64,000 nt of DNA, from positions 434,001 through 498,000 of the forward strand of contig JAPFFF010000044.1 of assembly GCA_039105265.1 (NCBI GenBank). Reading direction: 5' to 3'. Under the pieces are notes generated by a model that saw nothing but the letters and a program-made list of their open reading frames with translations, had not been told where the DNA came from and searched no databases. A program made the position numbers and the translations under genes. Of the stretch, positions 16,567-26,365 are shown piece after piece. This DNA is from Tritrichomonas musculus (Eukaryota; Parabasalia; Tritrichomonadida; Tritrichomonadidae). Every line of letters starts with the position of its first letter. The stretch's first letter is position 1.

Positions 16567-19500
16567 ATGGGAGGAACAAGTTTAGGCTTACAATTAAGTG
16601 CTCGAGGAGTTCAAACAGCATCTCGAACTGTTAATGGTGCTTCAAAAGCGGGTGGTCAATTACAGGGATTATTATCTGATATTAGTGAAGATATTAGTTC
16701 GGATGCGGGATCCAGTATGCTAGAAATTATTGGTGATGGTTCTGAACTGCCTGATATTCCAATGGATCCATATATGAGAACAGTCTCGACTACTGATTTA
16801 ACTCCAATTCTTGAATGGTGTAATAAAGAAACCAGTTCTCTCCCAGCAATTAAATTTAGCAGTGAATATGATGACCCAGATAAATTAGTCACAACAATTA
16901 ATGGTGTAATGGATATTTGTAATAGATTTAGAAGTTCATTAAAACCAACATTTAAAGCAATAACTACAAGAATCAATGAATTAAATAATGATTTTATTTC
17001 AAAGAATGAATTGGTTAGGGATGACATAATAGATGTTGTTGGTAAACATGTCAATGGTGAGGTCCATTTAGAAGCAGAAGATGTTATCACAGATGGAACA
17101 ATCAAAGCACGATTTTTGGTCCAAAAAGTTAGTGAATACAATGATGTTGATTATGAAGAGAATATAGTTACTATTAATATTACTGGTGGAACAATAAATT
17201 ATCAAGGAACAAATGATTTTCCTAACTTCACTATGAATGACAAAACATTTATCATATCAAATCCAAATAAACTTAGAGTTGGTGGAATACAGATTAAAGA
17301 AAATACATGTTTGAGACATATGGATTTTACACTAAATGATTTGGCATATACTTGTGATATAGATGCATTACATAAGAAGATAGATGCATTAAATGATTTT
17401 GCAAATTCAAATAATAACGAAATATCAAAAATAATTAATAATGTTGTATCCAAAAATGAATTGAAAAGAGAAGACACTATCGATGTAGTTGCAGAAACTG
17501 ATGGCACAACGATTACTTTAACTGCTGAAGATACAATAAGCAATGGCATGATTGTATTTAGAATATATTTAGCAAATGCTCAAAAGAATTGTTACTTCAG
17601 GTTTGAGGAAGGTGAGATAACAGAATATAAAGGGGTCACAGAAAATATAACATTAGGGGATGTCGTTATTAAACCTCTAGCCAGAAGTGAAGAATTTAGG
17701 GCATCATGGTTAAATACTTATGAGAAGAATGACAATATAATTACCATACATAGCACTCATACATCTAAAATATCAGGTGTTATTATTCAGGGAAATTCAT
17801 GTACGAGAAATATGACATTTACAACAAATGATTTAGCATATACTTGTGATATAGATGCATTACATAAAAAGATTGATGCTTTGGCTGCTAATTCACATAA
17901 TAATGATGCAGCTATGGCATCCACATTAGATGATTTTCCAACTGTTGATGAAGTTAATTCAGCGTTAGATGAAATAAAAAATAGTATGGTAAACATGGAT
18001 AATTTGTATTCGAAAGAAGAAGCAGATAATAAATATCGAAGCAAAAATGATTTGATATTTAAAGATGCTGTCGATGTGCCTTTTGAAAATGTCTTAGATA
18101 GTTCAGGAATGGGAGAAGTCAAAATAAAAATGAATAGGGGAACTCATCTTGTTGGAACGATTACTGATGAGGCTGGCGTGGTCAAGAATTTTGATTTTAT
18201 GTTTGATTATGATGAAGATGTACCTGAAAATACCGATATTTATACCAATACAGAAATAGACGGAATCACTTATCCTGTTAATTATTATCAAACTGAGAGT
18301 GGTGAATGGCGTTTTAATATAGAGAGCGATACAGGATTTTTAGATACCAAATTAATATTAGCGGAAAAAATATTGAAACAGGATGAAATAGCTTTGAAAA
18401 CAGAATTATATACGAAAGAGGAAGCGGATGCCAAGTATGTATTGAAGTCAGATCCTCAACCATTTACTTTTTACCAGACTGGGATAAGAATGAATAAAAA
18501 TTGCGATTTATTACACATAGATGGAAGAGTAGCAATTAATTCAGATAATCTGGCAAATACATTAATAATAGAGAAAACTGTGAATAGAAGTAAGGGTGGA
18601 CGTCTATTGGAACTCAAAAACTTAACAACAGAAAAAATCTTACAATTTGAAACAGATACAGACTACATGAAAATAGCATACCGAGCTGATAATACTTTTA
18701 AAGATACATCAAGAATATTATTTGCCGATGATGGAAATATTAGCATATCAAAGTGTGTTAATGAAAACAACATAGCTTATTCAACCGTGAATGATTTAAA
18801 TAAATATCGAGAGAAAAATGATTTGATATACAAAGAATCTATTGAAGTGCCATTTGAAAATGTACAAGATAGTTCAGGAACGTGGGAAGTCAAAATAAAA
18901 TTGAATAGTGGAACTCGTCTTGTTGGAACATTTACTGATGACTCTGAAATGGTTCATAATTTCGATATTCTATTTGTTTATGATGATAATACTGTTATTA
19001 ATGAAGAAATATATTGGGCAGAGGAGATAGATGGAATTTCCTATGAATGTGCCTATGAACCAAGGGATGATGGTTATTGGTACTTTAATGTTGAAGGCTT
19101 CAATACCAAATTAATATTAGCCGAAAAAATAATGAAACAGGATGAAATAGCATTGAAATCAGAATATTATACAAAAAGCGAATCTGACAATAAATTTTTA
19201 GACAAAGATGGCGATGTCTTTATCAAAAGCAATTTATATGCAGGCGATAAAATGTTTTATCATAACGAACTCACCGATATACTTGTTCCGATGCCCATAT
19301 ATGAACACCCCTCATTCGTAAATAATTTTTCGATAACATTCCCGTATCCTGTTGTTTGTGGAACAATAACGTGTAAAGTATGTGTAGAAAACACTTATCA
19401 TAAAATTAATATTCACTTCAAAAATAATGAAATTATAAATAGCGATGAATTATCAAAACCAATTCTCGTCTATGATATATCTTATCCATTTTCAGCAGCA

Positions 19501-19785
19501 TATGATTCATCCTCAAGAATATTCACATTTAATATGGATGGTGTTTACAATTGGTGGTCGCGCGATCTTCAAAATCAATATCCTGTAGATATATTTATTT
19601 TCACATCAACATATTATATTGGTAATGCAATTTATTCAAACGATTTATTGGCTTCAACTGCTGATTTATCAAGCAAAACAACTAATGAATTGGAAAAATT
19701 GGTATACTCAGCTAGGAGATGTCAAATATTAGAATCAAAAGTTGCTTCTCTAGAATCTCGTATCGCTGCTCTTGAGGCAAAATAA
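16567..19785 (+). CDS. Fibre-like modular surface protein B
   Basis: A 1072-residue protein. The N-terminal part (to about residue 290) has the TTDLTP...WC module, an RDDIIDVVGK...LEAEDVIT module and a NDLAYTCDI..LH.KIDA module, all shared with gene C on the other strand at 24159-26186; the NDLAYTCDI module occurs twice. The middle contains two copies of a VPFENV..SSG module and YTKEEADAKY-type fibre linkers. The C-terminus is a coiled coil (ILESKVASLESRIAALEAK). This is a trimeric-fibre plan. Coding sequence is more AT-rich, with different codon preference, than the PolB and KilA-N genes next door, which suggests separate origin. ATG 16567 is the first in frame, though similarity to gene C begins slightly upstream. 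Confidence 0.6.
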   Translation: MGGTSLGLQLSARGVQTASRTVNGASKAGGQLQGLLSDISEDISSDAGSSMLEIIGDGSELPDIPMDPYMRTVSTTDLTPILEWCNKETSSLPAIKFSSEYDDPDKLVTTINGVMDICNRFRSSLKPTFKAITTRINELNNDFISKNELVRDDIIDVVGKHVNGEVHLEAEDVITDGTIKARFLVQKVSEYNDVDYEENIVTINITGGTINYQGTNDFPNFTMNDKTFIISNPNKLRVGGIQIKENTCLRHMDFTLNDLAYTCDIDALHKKIDALNDFANSNNNEISKIINNVVSKNELKREDTIDVVAETDGTTITLTAEDTISNGMIVFRIYLANAQKNCYFRFEEGEITEYKGVTENITLGDVVIKPLARSEEFRASWLNTYEKNDNIITIHSTHTSKISGVIIQGNSCTRNMTFTTNDLAYTCDIDALHKKIDALAANSHNNDAAMASTLDDFPTVDEVNSALDEIKNSMVNMDNLYSKEEADNKYRSKNDLIFKDAVDVPFENVLDSSGMGEVKIKMNRGTHLVGTITDEAGVVKNFDFMFDYDEDVPENTDIYTNTEIDGITYPVNYYQTESGEWRFNIESDTGFLDTKLILAEKILKQDEIALKTELYTKEEADAKYVLKSDPQPFTFYQTGIRMNKNCDLLHIDGRVAINSDNLANTLIIEKTVNRSKGGRLLELKNLTTEKILQFETDTDYMKIAYRADNTFKDTSRILFADDGNISISKCVNENNIAYSTVNDLNKYREKNDLIYKESIEVPFENVQDSSGTWEVKIKLNSGTRLVGTFTDDSEMVHNFDILFVYDDNTVINEEIYWAEEIDGISYECAYEPRDDGYWYFNVEGFNTKLILAEKIMKQDEIALKSEYYTKSESDNKFLDKDGDVFIKSNLYAGDKMFYHNELTDILVPMPIYEHPSFVNNFSITFPYPVVCGTITCKVCVENTYHKINIHFKNNEIINSDELSKPILVYDISYPFSAAYDSSSRIFTFNMDGVYNWWSRDLQNQYPVDIFIFTSTYYIGNAIYSNDLLASTADLSSKTTNELEKLVYSARRCQILESKVASLESRIAALEAK

Positions 19786-19824
19786 TTTAGCGTCGGGTAC
19801 ATTTCAATCGTGGTAAATATTTTT

Positions 19825-20052
19825 TTATTCCATAATTTGGTGGTGCTCATCAAAACATCTATATCTTGGTGCATCTCTTTCTCTTTTCCTATCATAATCA
19901 TTATTGTATTTCAAGACTGCTGCACGCCTAAATTTAGCATATCTGAATCCACTAAATGTATTCCTTTCATCTAGTACTTCAATGATGACATATCCATGTG
20001 AATCACATGTCCTAACATTTTTTTTGTGAGTCGTATATTTGTTGTGTCTCAC
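19825..20052 (-). CDS. Possible small basic protein (weak call)
   Basis: A 75-residue open frame, basic and Tyr/Arg-rich (KRERDAPRYRCFDEHH). No family is recognised and no relative is seen in the other elements. The motif upstream of ATG is poor. It fills the gap after fibre-like gene B, and the rest of 19786-20518 shows only the 114-aa frame and a short GC-rich patch near 20270-20345. It may be a remnant or chance. Confidence 0.25.
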   Translation of the reverse strand: MRHNKYTTHKKNVRTCDSHGYVIIEVLDERNTFSGFRYAKFRRAAVLKYNNDYDRKRERDAPRYRCFDEHHQIME

Positions 20053-20111
20053 GTGATGTATAGTAGGGGTTTCTTAGAGTGAACTTTTTATACTGTGTCA
20101 TAATTTTTAAA

Positions 20112-20456
20112 TCAGAAGGGGTGTCCATTTAATAGCGGGAAAAAATTAATGGAGGGATTTTTTACACGGGACGTTAAAAAATCACGCCATTTACATATAC
20201 TACTTTTTGTGAAGAGAATTTTTTGAACAGGAAACTTTTTGAATATGTACACGATAGAACTTTTTGAAAGGGGTCCAGGGGCGGGAGCCCTTGGAGTAGT
20301 CTCGAGCGGAGCGAAGAGGGTAGGCTGTGCAAGGCATGGCCTACCGTTAACTACTACATCGACAAGATTATGGGTAGCCTTCAATCTAATATTCTCCTCC
20401 TCAAGTAATTTGATTCGTTCCAATAATTGGTCAATATTGATATTATCGTGTGACAT
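20112..20456 (-). CDS. Hypothetical 114-aa protein with N-terminal coiled coil
   Basis: A 114-residue frame. The first 27 residues form a short leucine-zipper-like coil (LLERIKLLEEENIRLK); the rest is Pro-rich, then basic, with no recognised fold. The upstream sequence TTTTTTTATCGCGC, about 10 bp before ATG, is the same motif as at the KilA-N, 158-aa and 100-aa genes, which argues that the start is genuine. The C-terminal part crosses a GC-rich patch of different composition, so only the N-terminal part may be original. Divergent from the PolB copy that follows. Confidence 0.35.
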   Translation of the reverse strand: MSHDNINIDQLLERIKLLEEENIRLKATHNLVDVVVNGRPCLAQPTLFAPLETTPRAPAPGPLSKSSIVYIFKKFPVQKILFTKSSICKWRDFLTSRVKNPSINFFPLLNGHPF

Positions 20457-20518
20457 TTTGATAGCGCGATAAAAAAATGAGTTGATTTTGCGACTAGGTC
20501 ATTTTTAATGATATGTAA

Positions 20519-23500
20519 ATGAAAAATAAATTATTAAGTAAACTCACCAAAAGAGATATCTTATCGTTACCCGGATTCGCTAATAAAAATGCATCGTTAA
20601 GAGAGTTGAAGTGTGAGTTATCGAATCGATTGATAAGTATGCATATTAATAAGAGAGTTGTTTGTGTTGATGAATATATTAGAGCATTTGATAAGGATGA
20701 TAATAAATTATTCGCAACAATTCGTAAAGGCAAATTAAATCATATCAATCGAGTTCAGCAATGTAATCAGTATAAAAATAGTATCCGCGACAACGCATTA
20801 GAGGAGAGGCTTATATTAAACATCCCCATCAACTTATATCAATCCAAGACTGATGAGAGAATTCAATATGAGAAACGAATCAAGGATGTTGTCAATAAAC
20901 GCAATTTCCAAAAATATATGACCGAATATATGTTATACGTGAATAGGAGGATATCATTTGATGTGTTGATAGGAGATGATGAAGACAAACGTTTAGCATT
21001 TTGTGAGGCGTTGAGAAAATGTTATAGTTTGAAAGGTGATGAGAGACCTGTTGTCAAAGCTCACTCACTCGATGGTACCTATAAATATTTCACCCTGAGT
21101 GATAAATGGATGATTGATAACACGATTGGTCATATCGCAGGCACCGTTGATTTGATCGAAGATGCTAGTGATGTAAATCCCAACTACAACAGCACATTTA
21201 TACCCGTTCGATACGAAGCATTATTTGTAACTAAAAGTAAGTTCAAAAAGACCACCTCATTTTCGATTCAAAAATTAGACCCTGATACGAATACAGTTTA
21301 TAATGAAGAGATTGAGATTGATGAAGATTTTAGAAATATGTATGATGGCGGATTTTTCCCATATATCAATTTGAGCAATATCGATTTGACAGATTACCAT
21401 ATATTTAGTTCCGTAGACAAAAATAACTATAAGGACAACTGCTTCGTATATGCATGTATTCAATCAGGTGTATTTGAGATAGATGAAATAAATCATTTGA
21501 GGAATTATATTAGGACTAAGCGAGTTCCTTGTAATCGTATTATCAGTGTTGCCAAGGAATTCAAATGCCACTTCATTATACGACGTATCGATGAATCCAA
21601 AGATACTCGCCACCAATATAATGTTAGAATTGATACGCGAAAGAAACCATGGGCAAAGGATTACGTGAGAACTGTCGACCTACTCCTATATAAGAATCAC
21701 TACATGATTAATAAAAATATCATGGCGACAACATATTATTTGGAACATAGAGATGAGCTCGATGAAAAATTTGCTCATATTCCCATTGATAGGAGAGTTC
21801 TAATCAAGGGTGTCAATAAAGATACCCCTCTATATAAAAATGAAGGTACCACTCCAATGATTATACTACGTAAGATGTTTGATTTAAACTTATTTGGAGA
21901 GATTAAGAATTGTGAATTAAATATATTAGCAACGACCGAATTCAATAATAATCTCAATGACTATGTCGATTTAAATTATGATGAGGAGCTATGTTGCAAA
22001 CCTATCAAAACAGATACTAATTATGGTAAGCAATGGAGTAGGATTTATTATAGCGATTATGAAACCAACTCAACGGTGTCTCCTCATGTTCCATATCTAA
22101 ATTGTACAGCTTGGAGAGATGGTGCATATATTCACAGTATATCTTTCACAGGAGATAATATTAATGAACAGCTATTAGATTATTTGAAGGATCAATCGTT
22201 AACATACTTTCACAATCTAAAATATGATGCATGCTTCTTCATGAACACATATGGTTGGCGGCCCAAGATACTTGAGCGAGCAGGTACTATATTACAAATC
22301 ATCATGAACAAATATATCGATAACAAGATTGTGAAAACGTTAACGTTCCGCAACAGCTATTCTCTAATTAATTAGCCCTTGAGGAAATTTGCGAGCATGT
22401 TCAACTTAGATGTCCACAAGGAGATCATGGCTTATAAGTTATATACGGAACATAATATTAAACGTTGTATCGTGCCAGCGTTAGAATTCCAAATACAATA
22501 TTATGATGAGAAAAAAGATGAGAAATCTTTGCATGAGATTGCACGAGATTTTAAACAGTTGATTGAAAATGCGAAGATAGCTGATGCGTATGACTCATTA
22601 AATATAGATATCATGAAATATGCGAAATTTTATTGCAAGAAGGATTGCATAGTTTTGATGAAGGGCTTGGAGAAATTTAATGAAGACCTCATGAAAATAT
22701 TTCATGAAACCAAGATTAATATGTTAAACATTCATAACTATATATCTATCTCAGCTATTGGATACGATTTCGCTAAAAGATATGGATGCTTTAATGGATG
22801 CTATGAGTTGAGTGGTACGCCCCAGAATTTTATCCTGAGATGTGTAAGCGGAGGTAGGACAATGACTGCGAATAATGATAAGCAATATATAGAGGGGCGC
22901 ATCCAAGACTTCGATGCCGTGTCTTTATATCCATCTGCGATGAGAATTATGAATGGGGTACCCAAGGGCAAGCCTAAGATCATCCCCGCAAATGTTTCGA
23001 AGGAAGAGCTGTTGAGATATGACACGTTTTTTGCAGAAATCAATATTACAAAAATTAAATGTAAGAGTGATATTGATTACAAATTTGGGCAGTTATTCCA
23101 TCGGGATGATAATGGTAGCAAGATATTTGATAACAATCCAGTCACCCATTTCTATATCGACAAGATAGCATTCATGGATTTAATGGAGTTTTATGATTTC
23201 GATTATGAGTTCATTCGCGGATACTATTTCAATGAAGGTTTCAATACAACTATAAATAAGTTCATCGATAAATTATTTAGACTTAGATTGAGATACCAAC
23301 GAGCATGTAATCCGTTGGAGCAAACTATTAAGCTGCTCCTCAATAGTATATATGGTAAGTCTATTTTGAAAGCTATTCCAATCGAGACTAAATCCGTCCC
23401 CAAGGAGAAGATATATAACTATATCTGGAGGAATTATAATTATATAAGTGAGATTACAGAAACAGATAATATTAACAACGTTTATGTTAAGAAGATGAAG

Positions 23501-24049
23501 CCTATATATAATCACTTCAACCTACCACAATTTGGGGCATCAGTTCTCTCATGGAGTAAGCATATTATGAATAGAGTTATGAATACGGCTGAGCAACACG
23601 GCATCAATATATATTACCAAGATACTGATAGCATGCATATTATGGAAGATGATGTTGAACGCATCGCAAAAATATATAATTCAAAATATGGGAGACAATT
23701 GATTGGTAAGCAGATGTGTCAGTTTCATATTGATTTCGACAGATTTGATGGTGCTGTTGGCGAAGTCCATTCACGTAAACTGATAGCGCTTGGTAAGAAA
23801 TCATATCTAGATATCCTGGTCGATGAGAATGGCAACGAAGGATATCATATTAGAATGAAAGGTGTTCCTAAACAATGTATTCGCAATTATTGTAAGCATC
23901 AGAATATTAGTGTTGAAGAATTATATGAGCTCATGTATAATGGTGAGGAGATTACATTTAACCTACTCGATGGTGCCAATTGTTTTCGCAAAAATAAATT
24001 GTATCAGCAAATCAATCTCCCTCAATTTAATAGGACGATGAAGTTTTAA
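20519..24049 (+). pseudogene. Short-type family B DNA polymerase, broken copy
   Basis: A second type of Maverick PolB, close to the whole gene at 59718-62870. It looks broken (about one break). Recognisable parts, in order: an N-terminal region; an OTU-like domain (KDNCFVYAC ... KNHYMI); the exonuclease (SDYETN; NLKYD); and the palm with DAVSLYPS, LLLNSIYGK and QDTDSMH. It lacks the HNH-like insertion of the large PolBs. No integrase, ATPase or capsid gene of the same lineage lies beside it, so it stands as an isolated remnant between two large-PolB elements. Similarity to the copy at 60-63 kb is high, which suggests modest age. Confidence 0.75.
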
Positions 24050-24092
24050 TATTTTTGATTGGCTAGCTGATGACTAACTTGTTAGCTACTAT

Positions 24093-24114
24093 GGGACAGC
24101 AAAAATGCTGTTCC
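24093..24114. terminator. Hairpin between two convergent genes
   Basis: GGGACAGC, loop AAAAAT, GCTGTTCC: an 8-bp stem with one G-U pair. It lies between the end of the PolB copy (24049) and the end of fibre-like gene C (24159), which converge. Followed at once by the dispersed palindrome at 24119. Confidence 0.4.
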
Positions 24115-24118
24115 AAGA

Positions 24119-24139
24119 GTCAACGGGATTTCCCGCAGA
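24119..24139. repeat. Dispersed interrupted palindrome, copy 3
   Basis: GTCAAC-GGGA-TT-TCCC-GCAGA; inner GGGA/TCCC stem and the same outer words (GTCAAC, GCAGA) as copies 1 and 2 read on one strand or the other. It lies 20 bp past the 3' end of fibre-like gene C, as copy 1 lies just past gene A. Confidence 0.5.
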
Positions 24140-24158
24140 GAATCTCGTACCTACCTCC

Positions 24159-26186
24159 TTATAATGAATGTATTCCATTCTTGGTATTATCTTCAGCTAA
24201 GATACCATTTGATGAAAAGAATGACCCACCAATCAATATGAAATTAGCTGTTGGATTGACCATTAAATTGTTACTATTTAATGGAAATTCATTATTGTTT
24301 AACCAGATCTTATTTGGTTCGTATTGGTAATCATACGTAGGTGTATTTTTAACATTGAATGATATATTAATTTTAATTTCTTTTTCACTGGCAACATTAT
24401 TTTTGTTTTCATGATATGTCAAATAGAGGGTTGCCTCATATGCATCAAATGGTTGTTCGAATTGGTAACGAATGCTAGTACTATTTGGTACGCTGAATGT
24501 ATACTTAATTCGCGTTAATCTATTCGCTAATGCAGCTAATCTTGATTCAAAAGATTCTATGGTTGCTTTCAAATTTGTGTTCTCAGTTACCAAATTTTCT
24601 ATCCTTGTCTTCAGTTCATTATAATCACTTTTTAATGCATAATTTGACAAATCAACTGGTTCTGGGATATCTGTTTTCAAAGCAAAAGTGTTCGACACAT
24701 ATCTAGCCGAATAAGCGTTTTTGTCTGTTGGTTCGATATTTTTGGTTATTGAACATGATAAAATTTCCGGTGTTTCACCACTTCCTGGATTGATTAATTC
24801 ATGGGAGCTATACAGAATCCAAAGACCAGAATTACTTCCTTCGATGCGCATTATCTGAGAGGGTTGTTCGTCATCATTGTCATTGTACGAATAATCTATG
24901 TGAACATAATGAGCCGTATAGAAATTGTTTGATGAGACAATATCCAACCCATACTGCTCAATCAGTTCATGATATGTGTCGTAATCCAAATCAGGAATTG
25001 TATTATTGACGATTTCGAATTGAATAGTTGTTTGCCCCTCAATAATTTCTGGAATAATGCTTTTCATAGCATAATTGGTTAGATCAACAGGTTCAGGTAT
25101 ATCTTTCTTTAATGCATACTCCTTCAAGACATCATTGACCTCATCAACCGTGGGGTACTCGTTTATGATTGTAGCTAGTGAAGCATCATTAGATTTGGTC
25201 TGTTCATGGATAGCATCAATTTTATTATGAAGAGCATTTATGTCACAGGTATAGGCTAAATCATTTGGTGTAAATGACATCCTCCTAACACAAGTATTCT
25301 CCTTGATAGTAATAGTATTGACTTTAACATTTTGGGGATTAGGTATGATTATAGTCTTATCATTGAGAGTGCATGTTGGGAAGTAATCGCAACCTTCATA
25401 TTGACTAACACTACCATTCTCTATAGTAATTGTAACAATATATTCCTCATAGTCTATATCATTGAATTCGCTAATAAACATTAACATCAGCCTAACTTTG
25501 ATAGTTCCATTTGTAATCACATCTTCAGCTTCAAGATGAACATCCTTATTGACTAGCTTACCAACAATATCAATAGTGTCATCTCTAACTAAATTATTTT
25601 TGGAAATATAGATATCATCAAGTAGGGTTGTATTAAATTCAACCTCATTTATTTTTTCAGCTAATAGTCTAAATGCTGGTTTCAATGACTCCTTGAAGTG
25701 GTTGCATAAATCGATAGCATCTCTATAGGTTGTAATGGTTGTTGAGGGGTTGTTAACATCATCAGTATATTCGACAGCAACTTTATCTGCATCGCACCAA
25801 TTTATGATTGGAGTTAAATCAGTTGTAGTTGACCTTGCTATTTTTAATGGAGGTAGGTTGCTTCCATCACCTAGATGATATAAAGCTTGCTCACCTTGGG
25901 ATATACCTTCAATGGTTGAATCTATACCAGCTTTAGTGATTGTGAACCCTGTTCGAAACAACGTCAATCCAACATTGGCTATGCTACCAGCCGTACCGAT
26001 GACTCCAAATGCCAGGGCTACATTTGATACGATTCGAACCTGGTCGATATCATCTTGCAAGTGTTGAGTAATTCTTTTAGTCTCACCCATTTCTGCATTT
26101 AATGTATCCACTCTACTGGTCAAATCTTTAACATCATAACTAACTACATCAAAGTTGTTAGTGAGTACATTCAAATCACTCCTCAT
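24159..26186 (-). CDS. Fibre-like modular surface protein C
   Basis: A 675-residue protein. Parts: N-terminal coiled coil, a hydrophobic Gly/Ala stretch (VALAFGVIGTAGSIANVG), the TTDLTPIINWC module, the VRDDTIDIVGK/EAEDVIT module, an NDLAYTCDI module, linkers of the EYALKKDIPEPVDL form, the PEIIEGQTTIQF module almost identical to that in gene A, a coiled coil (LKTRIENLVTENTNLKATI) and a 100-residue beta-rich head. The frame is open to 26474, overlapping the divergent PolB-primase gene; I place the start at ATG 26186, the first Met before the coiled coil, but this is uncertain. Role inferred: fibre or attachment protein. Its 3' end adjoins two hairpins. Confidence 0.6.
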   Translation of the reverse strand: MRSDLNVLTNNFDVVSYDVKDLTSRVDTLNAEMGETKRITQHLQDDIDQVRIVSNVALAFGVIGTAGSIANVGLTLFRTGFTITKAGIDSTIEGISQGEQALYHLGDGSNLPPLKIARSTTTDLTPIINWCDADKVAVEYTDDVNNPSTTITTYRDAIDLCNHFKESLKPAFRLLAEKINEVEFNTTLLDDIYISKNNLVRDDTIDIVGKLVNKDVHLEAEDVITNGTIKVRLMLMFISEFNDIDYEEYIVTITIENGSVSQYEGCDYFPTCTLNDKTIIIPNPQNVKVNTITIKENTCVRRMSFTPNDLAYTCDINALHNKIDAIHEQTKSNDASLATIINEYPTVDEVNDVLKEYALKKDIPEPVDLTNYAMKSIIPEIIEGQTTIQFEIVNNTIPDLDYDTYHELIEQYGLDIVSSNNFYTAHYVHIDYSYNDNDDEQPSQIMRIEGSNSGLWILYSSHELINPGSGETPEILSCSITKNIEPTDKNAYSARYVSNTFALKTDIPEPVDLSNYALKSDYNELKTRIENLVTENTNLKATIESFESRLAALANRLTRIKYTFSVPNSTSIRYQFEQPFDAYEATLYLTYHENKNNVASEKEIKINISFNVKNTPTYDYQYEPNKIWLNNNEFPLNSNNLMVNPTANFILIGGSFFSSNGILAEDNTKNGIHSL

Positions 26187-26365
26187 GGTAGTAATATTAT
26201 CAGCCGTAATGACCTTAGATGATGTTATATTGTAATGTCCGAATTTGCGTCGTTTTTGATACAAAAAGAGAATGTAAAAGAGCAGATTTTCATGAAAAAT
26301 GGTGTACAGGAAGATATCAATCTTTTTGTAAGGGATAATTTTTTTAATGCGGAGGCAAAGAAAAG

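Larger units (their letters stand above)
1..20470. mobile_element. Maverick/Polinton-like element, large-PolB type (left part outside window)
   Basis: This stretch holds one set of Maverick/Polinton genes: MCP, packaging ATPase, two small capsid-associated proteins, a large PolB, a KilA-N protein and fibre-like genes. No integrase lies inside the window; the element probably continues leftward. Terminal inverted repeats were not identified, so both ends are approximate. Most genes look whole and one fibre-like gene looks broken (about one break). Close similarity of modules to those at 24-42 kb suggests a young copy. Assignment rests on the PolB, ATPase and MCP families; the limits are inference. 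Confidence 0.7.

Noticed and set aside
20239-20472. 77-aa plus-strand frame opposite the 114-aa gene
   Set aside because: Antisense to a frame with a good start motif and crosses a GC-rich patch; no recognisable sequence.
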